From Cryptomeria japonica (lineage: Eukaryota; Streptophyta; Pinopsida; Cupressales; Cupressaceae), in contig NC_081410.1 of NCBI RefSeq assembly GCF_030272615.1, positions 510,567,442-510,631,441 on the forward strand: a stretch of 64,000 bases of DNA. The letters run 5' to 3'. A program made the position numbers and the translations under genes. The notes under the pieces were generated by a model that saw only the letters and a program-made list of their open reading frames with translations, was not told the origin of the DNA and did not search any database. Shown in pieces: positions 1 through 9,064 of this stretch. How positions within the stretch are numbered: the first letter of the stretch is position 1; every line of letters begins with the position of its first letter.

Positions 1-1131
1 AGATAAAGGATGATGAAAAGATTGCAAACTACCTTCACATATTTGATGAAACTGTGAATAACATCAAAGGACTTGGGGAAGAAATTGTAGATGAGATCCT
101 TGTCAAGAAAGTACTTAGGTCCCTTACACCTACGTATGATACAAAGGTGTTTGCCATAGAAGAATCCAAGAATCTGAAAATATTTACAATGGATGAGCTA
201 TTTGGCCCACTAATAGCCTATGAGATGAGAACAACCGGTGAGGCTTCCTTAAGGAAAGAGGCAGCGTTCAACACTACCAAGAAGGGCAAAGAAGTAGTTG
301 CTCATAAAGGATCTAGTGAAGACTCTGATGCAAAGGTAGAAAACTTTGTCAGAAAACTCAAAAGAGGATCCGGAAAGTATAAAGGAAAGCTACCACTCAA
401 ATGTTCCAACTGTGGTAAAGTTGGACACTTTGCTGCAAAATATCCTTATAATGAAACCGGTGAAGATGAGTCAAGAGAATTTAGCAGATTTGTTGTCAAA
501 GAAAAAGAAAGAAATGTCTACCTACAAGGAAGAAGAGGCCTCTATACTATTGAAGATGATGTCGTAGATGAAAAACTGCATCAGAGGATGACTATCATGA
601 GAATGACAGAAAAGTTAATCTCTTTATGGAACTTAATGAACTGGTTGGTGAAGATGAGGAAGAAGAGGATATTGAGGCAGAGGTAGATTTAGAAGGTGAG
701 CTTATAAGTTCTCTTGAGGAATTGAGTAAAACAAGAAGAGAACTCAAGAAGGTCAAGCTTGTTGTACTAGATGAACAAGGTCTCTTGAAGCAATCCCTGG
801 ATGAGTCCAGTCAAGTTATATATGACTTGAAACTACAGCTGGAAGAAACCAAGAGGATATGTGAAGTTACATCCTCTGATCTGATGAAGAAGGAAAAGGA
901 GCATCAAGATTTGGAAGTAGAAATAGTGAAGCTCAGAAAGGAGCTTGAAGAAAGTAAGGAAGAAATAAAAGTGAGGAGAAAATATGAAGGCAACACCAAA
1001 GCCTTTGATAAGATGTTGAACAAACAAAACCAATCCAAAGATATCGGTGGCTTAGGCTTTGAAGAAGGTCAATGTTCAAACAAAAAAGACACATCCGGTA
1101 ACGAAATAAAGTCCACCTCTTCAAATGAAGG
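1..1131 (+). pseudogene. Copia gag region (capsid, first zinc knuckle, acidic coiled-coil segment)
   Basis: Two overlapping frames make up one broken gag. The first (to about 590) has a capsid-like helical part and a CCHC knuckle beginning with the Cys codon at 402; the fourth ligand is Tyr instead of Cys (CSNCGKVGHFAAKYP). A shift near 585-590 moves the frame to the one starting at 626. From there follow an Asp/Glu-rich stretch and a Lys/Glu/Leu-rich coiled coil (about 690-990). The frame is cut at 1131 by the nested element and resumes at 9060. Similarity to a plant Copia gag with a long coiled coil after the first knuckle is from pattern recognition; the shift and the lost Cys are read directly. 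Confidence 0.85.
1127..1131. repeat. Target-site duplication, left copy (GAAGG)
   Basis: GAAGG directly precedes the TG-starting left end of the nested element and is repeated at 9060-9064, directly after its CA-ending right end. Joining the host at this site restores one continuous gag frame. Confidence 0.95.
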
Positions 1132-1506
1132 TGTAAAGCGGAAAATCGTGATCGAACCCTAGTTGCTCTCCCCTCTTCCAACTCCAAGGAGAGAGAAGGG
1201 AGATTCACTAGGGTTGATGGTTTTCACTAAGGGGAGAGACTTTACATTCAAAAGACAGGTTGAAACTCACAAGATCCAATCCCACCCAAGGCAAGATTGG
1301 ATACTAAATGTGTTTCAAGGGGTAAGAAAGCAAGGCTACCCTCTTTTGTAAAGAATGTGCATAGAAGAATTAAGCTAGGAATGCATAGAAAGTGAGAAAG
1401 ATTCGCTTATAAACTGAGATAGGAATACAGTATGAAGCTGCGGACCTGGAATTAGCAGTAACATGTCGATACGGCGCTGTCCTGCGAATTTGAGCAAAAG
1501 TTGTCG

Positions 1507-1533
1507 GGACGATGGCGCCCGGTGCCACGGTCC
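1507..1533. repeat. 27-bp dispersed hairpin in LTR (GGAC...GGTCC family)
   Basis: The left arm GGACGATGGCGCC pairs with the right arm GGTGCCACGGTCC with a few mismatches. Related hairpins occur in the other LTR (8132-8158) and twice in the internal leader (6716-6746 and 7339-7368). Confidence 0.7.
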
Positions 1534-2012
1534 TCAGAAAAATCCGCGAAACGAAGGGGGATCTGTTCGTCTCTGCACAAGGATTCCAGATCTTCAATTT
1601 CAGCCATGTACCTACAACCTACACACAGAAAAGTGAAGACGATTGGGGGGTTAGGGATTAGGGGTTTGCCTTTAGGTCAAACCCCGGTTTTGGAATTAAC
1701 CAAGAAATGAGCAATGTTGTAAATGTAAATGTCTGTAATGTAAAACAAGTACTAATACCTTGTTCTAAGGATGTTTGTATCCTTATGTGTGAAGGTTTAG
1801 ATGTTGTTGTTTGTTGTATGTTTGTATGTTGTATGTAGCATGTAGTATATGATCTCCTCTTCAATGGTTGAATCCTTGTCTTGAATGCAACACTTAGCCT
1901 TGAATGGAGACTTGAAATGATCAATTGCTTGAAGGAATGCTTGAATGCTTGAATGCTTGAGTATAGTTTCCATGCCTTTTCCATCATACCGAATGAAAGA
2001 TGAAGATGTAGT

Positions 2013-2019
2013 TTATATA
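2013..2019 (-). promoter_or_regulatory. TATA box in 3' LTR of nested element
   Basis: TATATAA on the - strand inside AGTATATAAACTACATC, at the same place as the box at 8638-8644 in the 5' LTR. The hairpin array lies about 125 bp upstream in transcription direction. Confidence 0.5.
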
Positions 2020-2142
2020 CTTGTCAATTAGGGATGATAGACTGATTTTCCCGACCTTAGGCCGACCAGGAAAGTTTATTTTCCAAATTGCAAACAAAAA
2101 GACCCGAAGTCCAAAGGAGACCGGGCCCAAAATAGGACCCAG

Positions 2143-2231
2143 GGACCAGGGCACTGGGCACCATGGTCCTAGGGGACCAGGGTGCTGGGTGCCCTGGTCC
2201 TGAAGGACCAGGGCGCTGGGCGCTCTGGTCC
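2143..2231. repeat. Hairpin array in LTR: three 27-bp palindromes at 31-bp period
   Basis: Units lie at 2143-2169, 2174-2200 and 2205-2231. Each starts GGACCAGGG and ends with a near complement such as CCCTGGTCC. Four-base spacers give an exact 31-bp period. The matching array in the other LTR has four units, so the array changes by whole units. It lies upstream of the TATA box, in what should be U3. Confidence 0.9.
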
Positions 2232-2403
2232 CACCTCCTGGGACAGCAGGGTGCAAGGAGGTTCAGGCCAGGGTGCTTGAAAAATGCAGTTTTCAGTGTC
2301 GTAATCAGGTTTCGGGGTCTCCATTCAGGTTCCGTGTTGCGTCGCCATCGTGAAGACTGAAATGCAGTCGAAATTGCAAGTGTCACAATTTTAGGACGCT
2401 ACA

Positions 2404-2418
2404 TTTAGCCCCCACTTT
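2404..2418 (-). other. Polypurine tract of nested element
   Basis: AAAGTGGGGGCTAAA on the - strand directly abuts the 3' LTR (TGTAGCG...). In LTR retroelements this tract primes plus-strand DNA synthesis. Its position fixes the element's orientation. Confidence 0.85.
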
Positions 2419-3148
2419 AGCGGGAGTATGTATGCTCATACTTCCGGTAAAGTACAAGGAAACAACATTGAAAGACTTTCACCACGTCAAGGAGGCAAGA
2501 TACACCAAGCCCCCAGTGGACTAAGGATCTTACGACTTTGATTGACAAAGTAAAAGGGAAGATCACGAGGGAGAACCATGACTGTCAGTAGTAAGGTTCC
2601 CTCACTATGAGTCATGCAAAAGCAATACCGAACATTTTCAAGGCAAAGCTAAGTTCGCCAAGAAATTTTCAAGTATCTTGAAAAGATATGAACGGGATGT
2701 ATGCCCCCCTACGTTAAAGCGATCACACACGCCTCACCGAGGGTGATTGCTTTAAGGTAGTGATACATATAAGAAATGAGAAAGGAAAAGGAGCACGTTA
2801 TCACAAGGATTTAGCCCCCAAGTGTGAGATAAGCCCAAGGATAATAGACACAAAACACAAAGCACAAGGTGACTTCGCTTTCCTCGGGGTCAGTATGCTA
2901 TATGATAATTCATGTATATATATCATATGTATGTATGCATAATTGTTCTTCATTCCCCAATCAAGGAAGGTCACCTAGAAGAAGGGAACACATGTGTCTT
3001 TTGAGTCAACATGAGAGAGATCGAGAGATCTCAATGCTTTGCATCATCCTCAAGTAGACAACACTAAGGACAACAAATAGAAGAATGAGAGTAACATATA
3101 GAGGAAGTAACAAAAGAGAGGGGGAGAGAATCTGCTATGCTAATGAAA
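2419..3148 (-). other. 3' untranslated part of nested element
   Basis: About 730 bp between the end of the gag-protease frame and the polypurine tract. No coding similarity was seen on either strand and no pol remnant. Confidence 0.6.
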
Positions 3149-6100
3149 CTAGTCTAGCACGTCATCTACCCCCCGATCTTGCTGATCAATGTTTCGGGGA
3201 GGTAGGGAACACGCTAGAGGAGGAACATCCAACACAGCAGATGGAGCTATCACAAGATCCAAACAAGGGCTATGTTCATGTTCCGAGCCACATTGTTCTT
3301 GTCTAGGAGCTAGGATAAGTGCTTTAGAAAATTCATTAGATAAATGGTTATCAATATCAACAAGTTCATATTCATTATCAGAAGCAACAGAAGTAACATT
3401 TTCATCATGCATAACATTTTCATCTATATCATCATCAAGATTTATAGAAATAGGATCTTTAACTCCCACAGGATCAAAACCATCATGCATCTTATGTTTA
3501 GGAGATTTTGGCTCAATTCTCGGCTGAGGAGAAAATGGAATAATGCTTGTTGAAGGTGTTTTTGGAGATTGCAAAGTTTGAGAAGCAGCTGCTTGAGCTC
3601 TAAGACGACGCTTTCGTCGGCGTTCACGTGCAGAACGATTTCGTCTAGTCTCAGTAGGAAGTGAAGAAGATTGAGGAGGAGGAATGTTCTCATCCTTATC
3701 ACTTGGGTGTTTAGGTTGTGGTCTCTTAGGCTGGATAATAGGAGAAGAAGAAGGTCTCTTCTCTCTATAAAAAGGAGGAGGGACTGCTCCATATAAAGGA
3801 GGAATTTTTGGTTTAGGAAGGAGACCAAGTCCATCATGACGAGGAGAGATAGGTCTACTTTTAGGAAGTTTATTAGGCATAGACATAATCACATCCATGG
3901 GAACGGGTTGGGAATCTTCTTGAGGAAAGAAATTAGTTTTATCTTTCAAAGGAAGAACTTCCTTCTCAAGAACGATAGGAATATCAAGTTTAGGTGTTCT
4001 AGGTTCACTTAAAGATAGGATCATATCTGTTTTCCATTTTTGATAAGATTTGAAAAGATGATCACTTCGCGGAGGAAGAGATTGGAATTATTTAGGCCAA
4101 AAGTAATCAATAGGAACACTAGAGGTTCTTTCAGCTGGTTTAAAAAGACTATGATTGACAGTAACAACCTCACCATTATGGGGAAATTTCAAACACTTGT
4201 GAATAGGAGAAGCAATACCTTTCATGGAAGATAGTCAACGATAGCCAAGCTTCACATGAAATTGTTCGGAAGATGGAATAATAGCAAAGTTCACATCAAG
4301 GGATTTGTTATGGACCTCAATAGGCAATGTAATAGAACCAATTGTAGGAGAAGAAAATGCATCAAATAGTTTCACAATCACATCTGTTTTGTCATATATC
4401 ACTTGATTCAATTGCAAAGTAAAAAGAAATTCTTCAGTAATAACATTAACCATGCACGAAGGATCAATAAGCACTCCACGGCAAGGTGTATTCTTGACTT
4501 TTGCAACTATGTATAAAGGACCATCAGGTGCCCTAATGGTTTCACTGGAATCAAATGTGATGGAAGGTTCTTTAGGATTTTCTTGCTGCTCTACAAAGTT
4601 AATCACATTCGGAGTCATAGACGCAAGACCATCAGATGAGAGAGAGGAATCATTAGCCTCAATTGCATTGGAGGTATGAGAAGGTAATGGATCAGTAAAA
4701 ATCTGAAGATTTTGGTTAGGAGGAGCTACATATGTGTTGCCATTATCATTCACTCCAGAAACAGAAATAGTATTATTATCAATCAAATCTTGAATTTTAC
4801 CCTTTAAAGAAAAACATTTTTCAGTATCATGCCCAGGCTGACGATGAAATTGACAAAAAGATTTGTTATCAAAATAAGGTGAAGTAATCTTTGCAAGATC
4901 AATTTGTCTTATAGGAGGAAGAGTAAGCACATTTTGTTCCAATAACTTATTCATAATACTATGCAATGATTCATTCAAAGGAGTATACTTTCTTTCTTTC
5001 TTGAAAAATTTAGAAATACGAGGCACACCTGATGCTGCATTCACATTGTTGTTGATGATGTTTTCATTGAATTTGATGGAATCTATGTTCAGTTTAAACT
5101 TCCCAAATGGTTGTTGACTGCTATCACCCTTATCACTCGGAGCCATAGGATGTGATTGTTCCATTTGACTCACAGTCAGTTGATAATTGTGAAGAGTTGC
5201 ACACAACTGTTGGAAAGAAGTAAACTCAGAAAACAGAAGTTTGTCTCAAATATCTTTTTGTAAATTAGAAATAAAGATTCTTTGAATATCATTGTCAGGC
5301 ACTGGAAAAGAAATTTGAGCATACAAATGCTTATATCTACCAATGAAATCAGTCACTTTTTCTTTAACACCTTGTTTACAATGCATTAAATCAATCAAAG
5401 TAACTTTAGGACTTATATTGTTTTGAAATTGTTGAATGAAAGCATTTGCAAGTTGTTCGAAAGAAGTAATAGAATAAGAAGGCAACGAGCAATACCATTG
5501 TAGGGCTTTGTCTCTTAATGTTCTAGTGAATAGTTTTGCAAGCAACCTTGGGTCATAAGCAAAATCAGTACAAATTGTTTGAAAAGTCTTAACATGTGTT
5601 AGAGGATCTCCTTTACCATTATAAAGCTCCAAATGCGGGATTTCAACATGTTTAGGAGGGATAGCTCGAACAATGTCAAGAGAAAGTGGGCTCGCAACAT
5701 CAAATGTGGGCACACTAAACTTAGATTGATTCATAGAGGCAATTTGTTGCTGTAAAGAAGAGACAGTTTGTGCAAGATTGTTAATGGTCGCTTCAGTCGA
5801 AGAATTCATATTAGATGTGTTAGATTGAGATGGAGGTGTTATGTTATTGAAAGAAGGTAGAGAGTAAGGTGGTGGGACTCTATGATAATTAGTCATAGGA
5901 GATGATTGGACAGGAGGAACACTACAAGGAAGAATAGAATGGTTAAATGAATTGCCCCCTTGCGTCATGTTCATTTGTGAAGATGTAATAGGAACACTCA
6001 TTGAAGGAATGAATGAAGAAGTCGGATTAAATGAAGGAAGAGGGTTAATTGAAGAAGAAGGGTTGCCCCCATGACTAGTGATCACAGGAGGAATGTCTTG

Positions 6101-6589
6101 TATAGAAGTAGTCTTTATGTTTGATGTAAAGGTAGGTACGCTAGCAATAGGAGTCATCAAAGGAATAGAATGATTGACTTGAGTAGGAGGTTGTGTATAA
6201 CCTAAAGATTCGGCACAACTCTTTATAGGCATCACATTCGAGTTCACAATGTGTGAAATACCATGCAAAATATCAATTCCATTCTTATCACTTTGAAGCA
6301 TACGTTTTAGACCCTCAATTAAAGGAAGAGCTTGACTATCGGGATACTCATGAGACATCCATTGGTGAAAATCATCAAATTGGTTATCCAATTTCGAAAG
6401 TTGTTCTACAGAAACCTCATGGAGAGCTTCTTCATCATTAAGAGGATTAGAGGAATTACCCATGTCCTCGTTAAAAAGGCTATTCAAATTAGGTTCCATC
6501 TCCTCGGTAGTTAAACCTCGGAAAGACTTAATTCTACAGCTTCGTCTAACGGGAATAGTGTAAGTAGGGCTTATTGTTGTAAAACTCAT
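3149..6589 (-). pseudogene. Gag-protease polyprotein of nested element (about 1146 codons, three in-frame stops)
   Basis: One - strand frame runs from ATG at 6589 to the stop at 3149. It opens with a Pro/Ser/Asn-rich region. At about 400-447 aa there is a retrotransposon gag helical domain (motif RDKALQWYCSLP). A retropepsin-like segment follows around 4300-4550, in which the usual Asp-Ser/Thr-Gly has become Asp-Pro-Ser (VLIDPSCMVNVI). The tail (below 4024) is Pro-rich with a basic stretch (RERRRKRRLRAQ), possibly RNA-binding. Stops lie near 5245 and 4235 and about 4075. By context these were Arg or Trp codons changed to TGA and a Gln codon changed to TAA, as expected from C-to-T decay of methylated DNA. 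No reverse transcriptase motif follows. Confidence 0.85.
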
Positions 6590-6715
6590 GCACTAGAAAG
6601 AGAGAAAGATTTTGAATTTAGAGGTAGCAATTTTCAGTAAAATCAGCCAATCTTCTGGATTTAAGCTGTTAAATGCAATCACGACAGTCTCCCGAAATTT
6701 CGGAAAAAATGTCCG

Positions 6716-6746
6716 GGACCGTGGCGCTCGGAGTGCAACACGGTCC
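6716..6746. repeat. 31-bp leader hairpin, copy 1
   Basis: Arms GGACCGTG and CACGGTCC pair perfectly around a GC-rich centre. Same family as the LTR hairpins at 1507 and 8132. Confidence 0.7.
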
Positions 6747-7338
6747 TTGCAACTTTTTTTGAAATTTGCAGGGATGAAAGTTATGATGATTTTAAAGCTA
6801 ATCTGAAAAAATTGAGTGATTTTACGATCTGTAGCTAGGCCAAATTAAAGTTGCAATCTCAAAATTGAACCCTACCAAGATTGTCGAAAAATGCAAAATT
6901 TGAATTTTGAAAAAGAGAGGGAAACTGAAATTTTGAATTTTATGATTTTAGAGGGAATGTCAAAAGCAATGCAAGTTTTGAAATTTAAGAATTGACTCAA
7001 TTTCATGCAAAATTCAATTTTGAAAGCGGAAATCAAAGTTGTTGTAATTAAGCACTTAATTTCAAAAGTCACAAATTGTAAGAATTTGAATAAAGCACTG
7101 AAATTTCGAATGAATGCAAACACACTTTTCAGATTTAGGACAGTAAGAACACAATTTTGACACAAAATTTCAGTTTCAATGATTTTTGAATGTTTAAAAG
7201 TCTTAATCCAAGCAATCACAAGACCAACTTTGACTGTAATTTTGAAGGTGTTAAAATTGATAAAATCAGCCAAAATTCTGGATTTTAGCAGGAAAATACA
7301 GTAACATCTCGCTCCCGAAATTTCAGAAAAAATGTCGG

Positions 7339-7368
7339 GGACGATGGCGCTCAGAGTGCACACGGTCC
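7339..7368. repeat. 30-bp leader hairpin, copy 2
   Basis: Arms GGACGATG and CACGGTCC with mismatches, in the same flanking context as the copy at 6716-6746. Confidence 0.65.
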
Positions 7369-7734
7369 TCGCAACTTTTTTCCAAATTTTCAGGGATGCA
7401 AGATATTGTGATTTTATTGCGGAATCCAAAGTTACAGTTGATTTGGAGATGTTTTGATCAGTGAAATTGTCGGACAAATGTTGAATCAAGAGGGTTTCAA
7501 AAATTAGGGTTTTGACACTTAACCACTTAATTTTCAAAATTAAAGCATAGACATGAATTGATAATTTGTAATAGAAGGGCAGATCTGAAACAAGCATTAA
7601 CAATTAAATATTTCACAAGCTTAAAAAAAGAAATTTTAGGGTTTTTATGCAATCACCTCTAAAATTTTGCAAAAGATCAAACATGGAAATGTAATCAATT
7701 TTTTCAGATCTAAGCATGAAAAATCAGAAAGGAT

Positions 7735-7753
7735 GTTCACGTCGGGTTCACCA
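7735..7753 (-). other. Primer-binding site of nested element
   Basis: TGGTGAACCCGACGTGAAC on the - strand starts three bases after the 5' LTR. A TGG start and a following stem-like sequence are typical of sites complementary to a tRNA 3' end (the + strand reads like a tRNA end with CCA). It is not the initiator-Met type. Which tRNA primes was not determined. Confidence 0.8.
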
Positions 7754-8131
7754 AAATGTAAAGCAAAAAATCGCGATCGAACCCTAGTTGCTCTCCCCTC
7801 TTCCAACTCCAAGGAGAGAGAAGGGAGATTCACTAGGTTTGATGGTTTTCACTTAGGGGAGAGACTTTACATTCAAAAGAGGGGTTGAAACTCACAAGAT
7901 CCAATCCCACCCAAGGCAAGATTGGATACTAAATGTGTTTCAAGGGGTAAGAAAGAAAGGCTACCCTCTTTTGTAAAGAATGTGCATAGAAGAATTAAGC
8001 TAGGAATGCATAGAAAATGAGAAAGATTCGCTTATAAACTGAGATAGGAATACAGTATGAAGCTGCGGACCTGGAATTAGCAGTAAAATGTCGATACGGA
8101 GCTGTCCTGCGAATTTGAGCAAAATTTGTCG

Positions 8132-8158
8132 GGACGATGGCGCCCGGCGCCACGGTCT
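8132..8158. repeat. 27-bp dispersed hairpin in 5' LTR
   Basis: Left arm GGACGATGGCGCC and right arm GGCGCCACGGTCT. The counterpart in the other LTR is 1507-1533. Confidence 0.7.
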
Positions 8159-8637
8159 TCCGAAAAATCAGCGAAACAAAGGGGGATCTGTTCATCTCTG
8201 CACAAGGATTCTAGATCTTCAATTTCAGCCGCGTACCTGCAACCTACACACAGAAAAGTGAAGACGATTGGGGGGTTAGGGATTAGGGGTTTGCCTTTAG
8301 GTCAAACCCCAGTTTTGGAATTAACCAAGAAATGAGCAATGATGTAAATGTAAATGTCTGTAATGTAAAACAAGTACTAATACCTTGTTCTAAGGATGTT
8401 TGTATCCTTATGTGTGAAGGTTTAGATGTTGTTGTTTGTTGTATGTTTGTATGTTGTATGTAGCATGTAGTATATGATCTCCTCTTCAATGGTTGAATCC
8501 TTGTCTTGAATGCAACACTTAGCCTTGAATGGAGACTTGAAATGATCAATTACTTGAAGGAATGCTTGAATGCTTGAATGCTTGAGTATAGTTTCCATGC
8601 CTTTTCCATCATATCGAATGAAAGATGAAGATGTAGT

Positions 8638-8644
8638 TTATATA
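8638..8644 (-). promoter_or_regulatory. TATA box of nested element 5' LTR
   Basis: TATATAA on the - strand, about 125 bp downstream (in transcription direction) of the hairpin array and about 420 bp from the LTR start. This fits a U3 core promoter. Confidence 0.55.
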
Positions 8645-8767
8645 CTTGTCAATTAGGGCTGATAGACTGATTTTCCCGACCTTAGGCCGACTAGGAAAGT
8701 TTATTTTCCAAATTGCAAACAAAAAGACCCGAAGTCCAAAGGAGACCGGGCCCAAAATAGGACCCAG

Positions 8768-8887
8768 GGACCAGGGCGCTGGGCACCATGGTCCTGGGGG
8801 ACCAGGGCGCTGGGCGCCATGGTCCTGGGGGACCAGTGCGCTGGGCGCCCTGGTCCTGAAGGACCAGGGCACTGGGCGCTCTGGTCC
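8768..8887. repeat. Hairpin array in 5' LTR: four 27-bp palindromes at 31-bp period
   Basis: Unit starts are 8768, 8799, 8830 and 8861, each 27 bp with a 4-bp spacer. Typical arms are GGACCAGGGCGC and its perfect complement GCGCCCTGGTCC around a TGG loop. The other LTR has three such units. The two LTRs are copied from one template at insertion, so a unit was gained or lost after insertion or during reverse transcription. Confidence 0.92.
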
Positions 8888-9059
8888 CACCTCCTGGGAC
8901 AGCAGGGTGCAAGGAGGTTCAGGCCAGGGTGCTTGAAAAATGCAGTTTTCAGTGTCGTAATCAGGTTTCGGGGTCTCCATTCAAGTTCCGTGTTGTGTCA
9001 CCATCGTGAAGACCGAAATACAGTCAAAATTGCAAGTGTCGCAATTTTAGGACACTACA

Positions 9060-9064
9060 GAAGG
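9060..9064. repeat. Target-site duplication, right copy (GAAGG)
   Basis: Matches 1127-1131; flanks the nested element. Confidence 0.95.

Larger units (their letters stand above)
1132..2403 (-). repeat. 3' LTR of nested gag-protease element (1272 bp)
   Basis: Near-identical to 7757-9059. On the - strand it begins TGTAGCGTCC and ends GCTTTACA. It carries three 27-bp hairpin units at a 31-bp period (2143-2231), a TATATAA box (2013-2019, - strand) and one further hairpin (1507-1533). It is 31 bp shorter than the other LTR, exactly one hairpin unit. Confidence 0.95.
6590..7734 (-). other. 5' leader of nested element
   Basis: About 1.1 kb between the primer site and the gag start. AT-rich, with two copies of an 85-bp block (about 6695-6780 and 7316-7400), each holding a GGAC...GGTCC hairpin. 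The - strand open stretch at 6872-7603 is AT-biased and shows no domain, so it is not called a gene. Confidence 0.6.
1132..9059 (-). mobile_element. Complete non-autonomous gag-protease LTR retrotransposon nested in Copia gag
   Basis: Two direct repeats of about 1.3 kb (1132-2403 and 7757-9059), both TG...CA on the + strand, flank 5.35 kb and are bordered by GAAGG duplications. The element reads on the - strand: a primer-binding site adjoins the LTR at 7757, a polypurine tract adjoins the LTR ending at 2403, and the only long coding frame (6589 to 3149) is on the - strand. It encodes a gag domain and a retropepsin-like domain. No reverse transcriptase, RNase H or integrase is recognisable in either strand of the internal region, so it must have been moved by enzymes of another element. 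The gag type and missing pol fit a Ty3/Gypsy-derived TR-GAG or LARD-like element; that class is inferred. Confidence 0.92.
7757..9059 (-). repeat. 5' LTR of nested gag-protease element (1303 bp)
   Basis: Near-identical partner of 1132-2403. On the - strand it runs from TGTAGTGTCC at 9059 to GCTTTACA at 7757. The extra 31 bp is one added hairpin unit at 8768-8887. The few other differences between the LTRs indicate a fairly recent insertion, younger than the Copia element around it. Confidence 0.95.

Noticed and set aside
1163-2386. Short open frames in the left LTR (also mirrored at 7645-9067)
   Set aside because: The same frames appear in both LTR copies without domain similarity; the GC-rich ones follow from the hairpin units.
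6872-7603. 243-aa open frame on the - strand in the nested element's leader
   Set aside because: AT-biased (Phe/Ile/Lys-rich), upstream of gag, no domain; probably chance.
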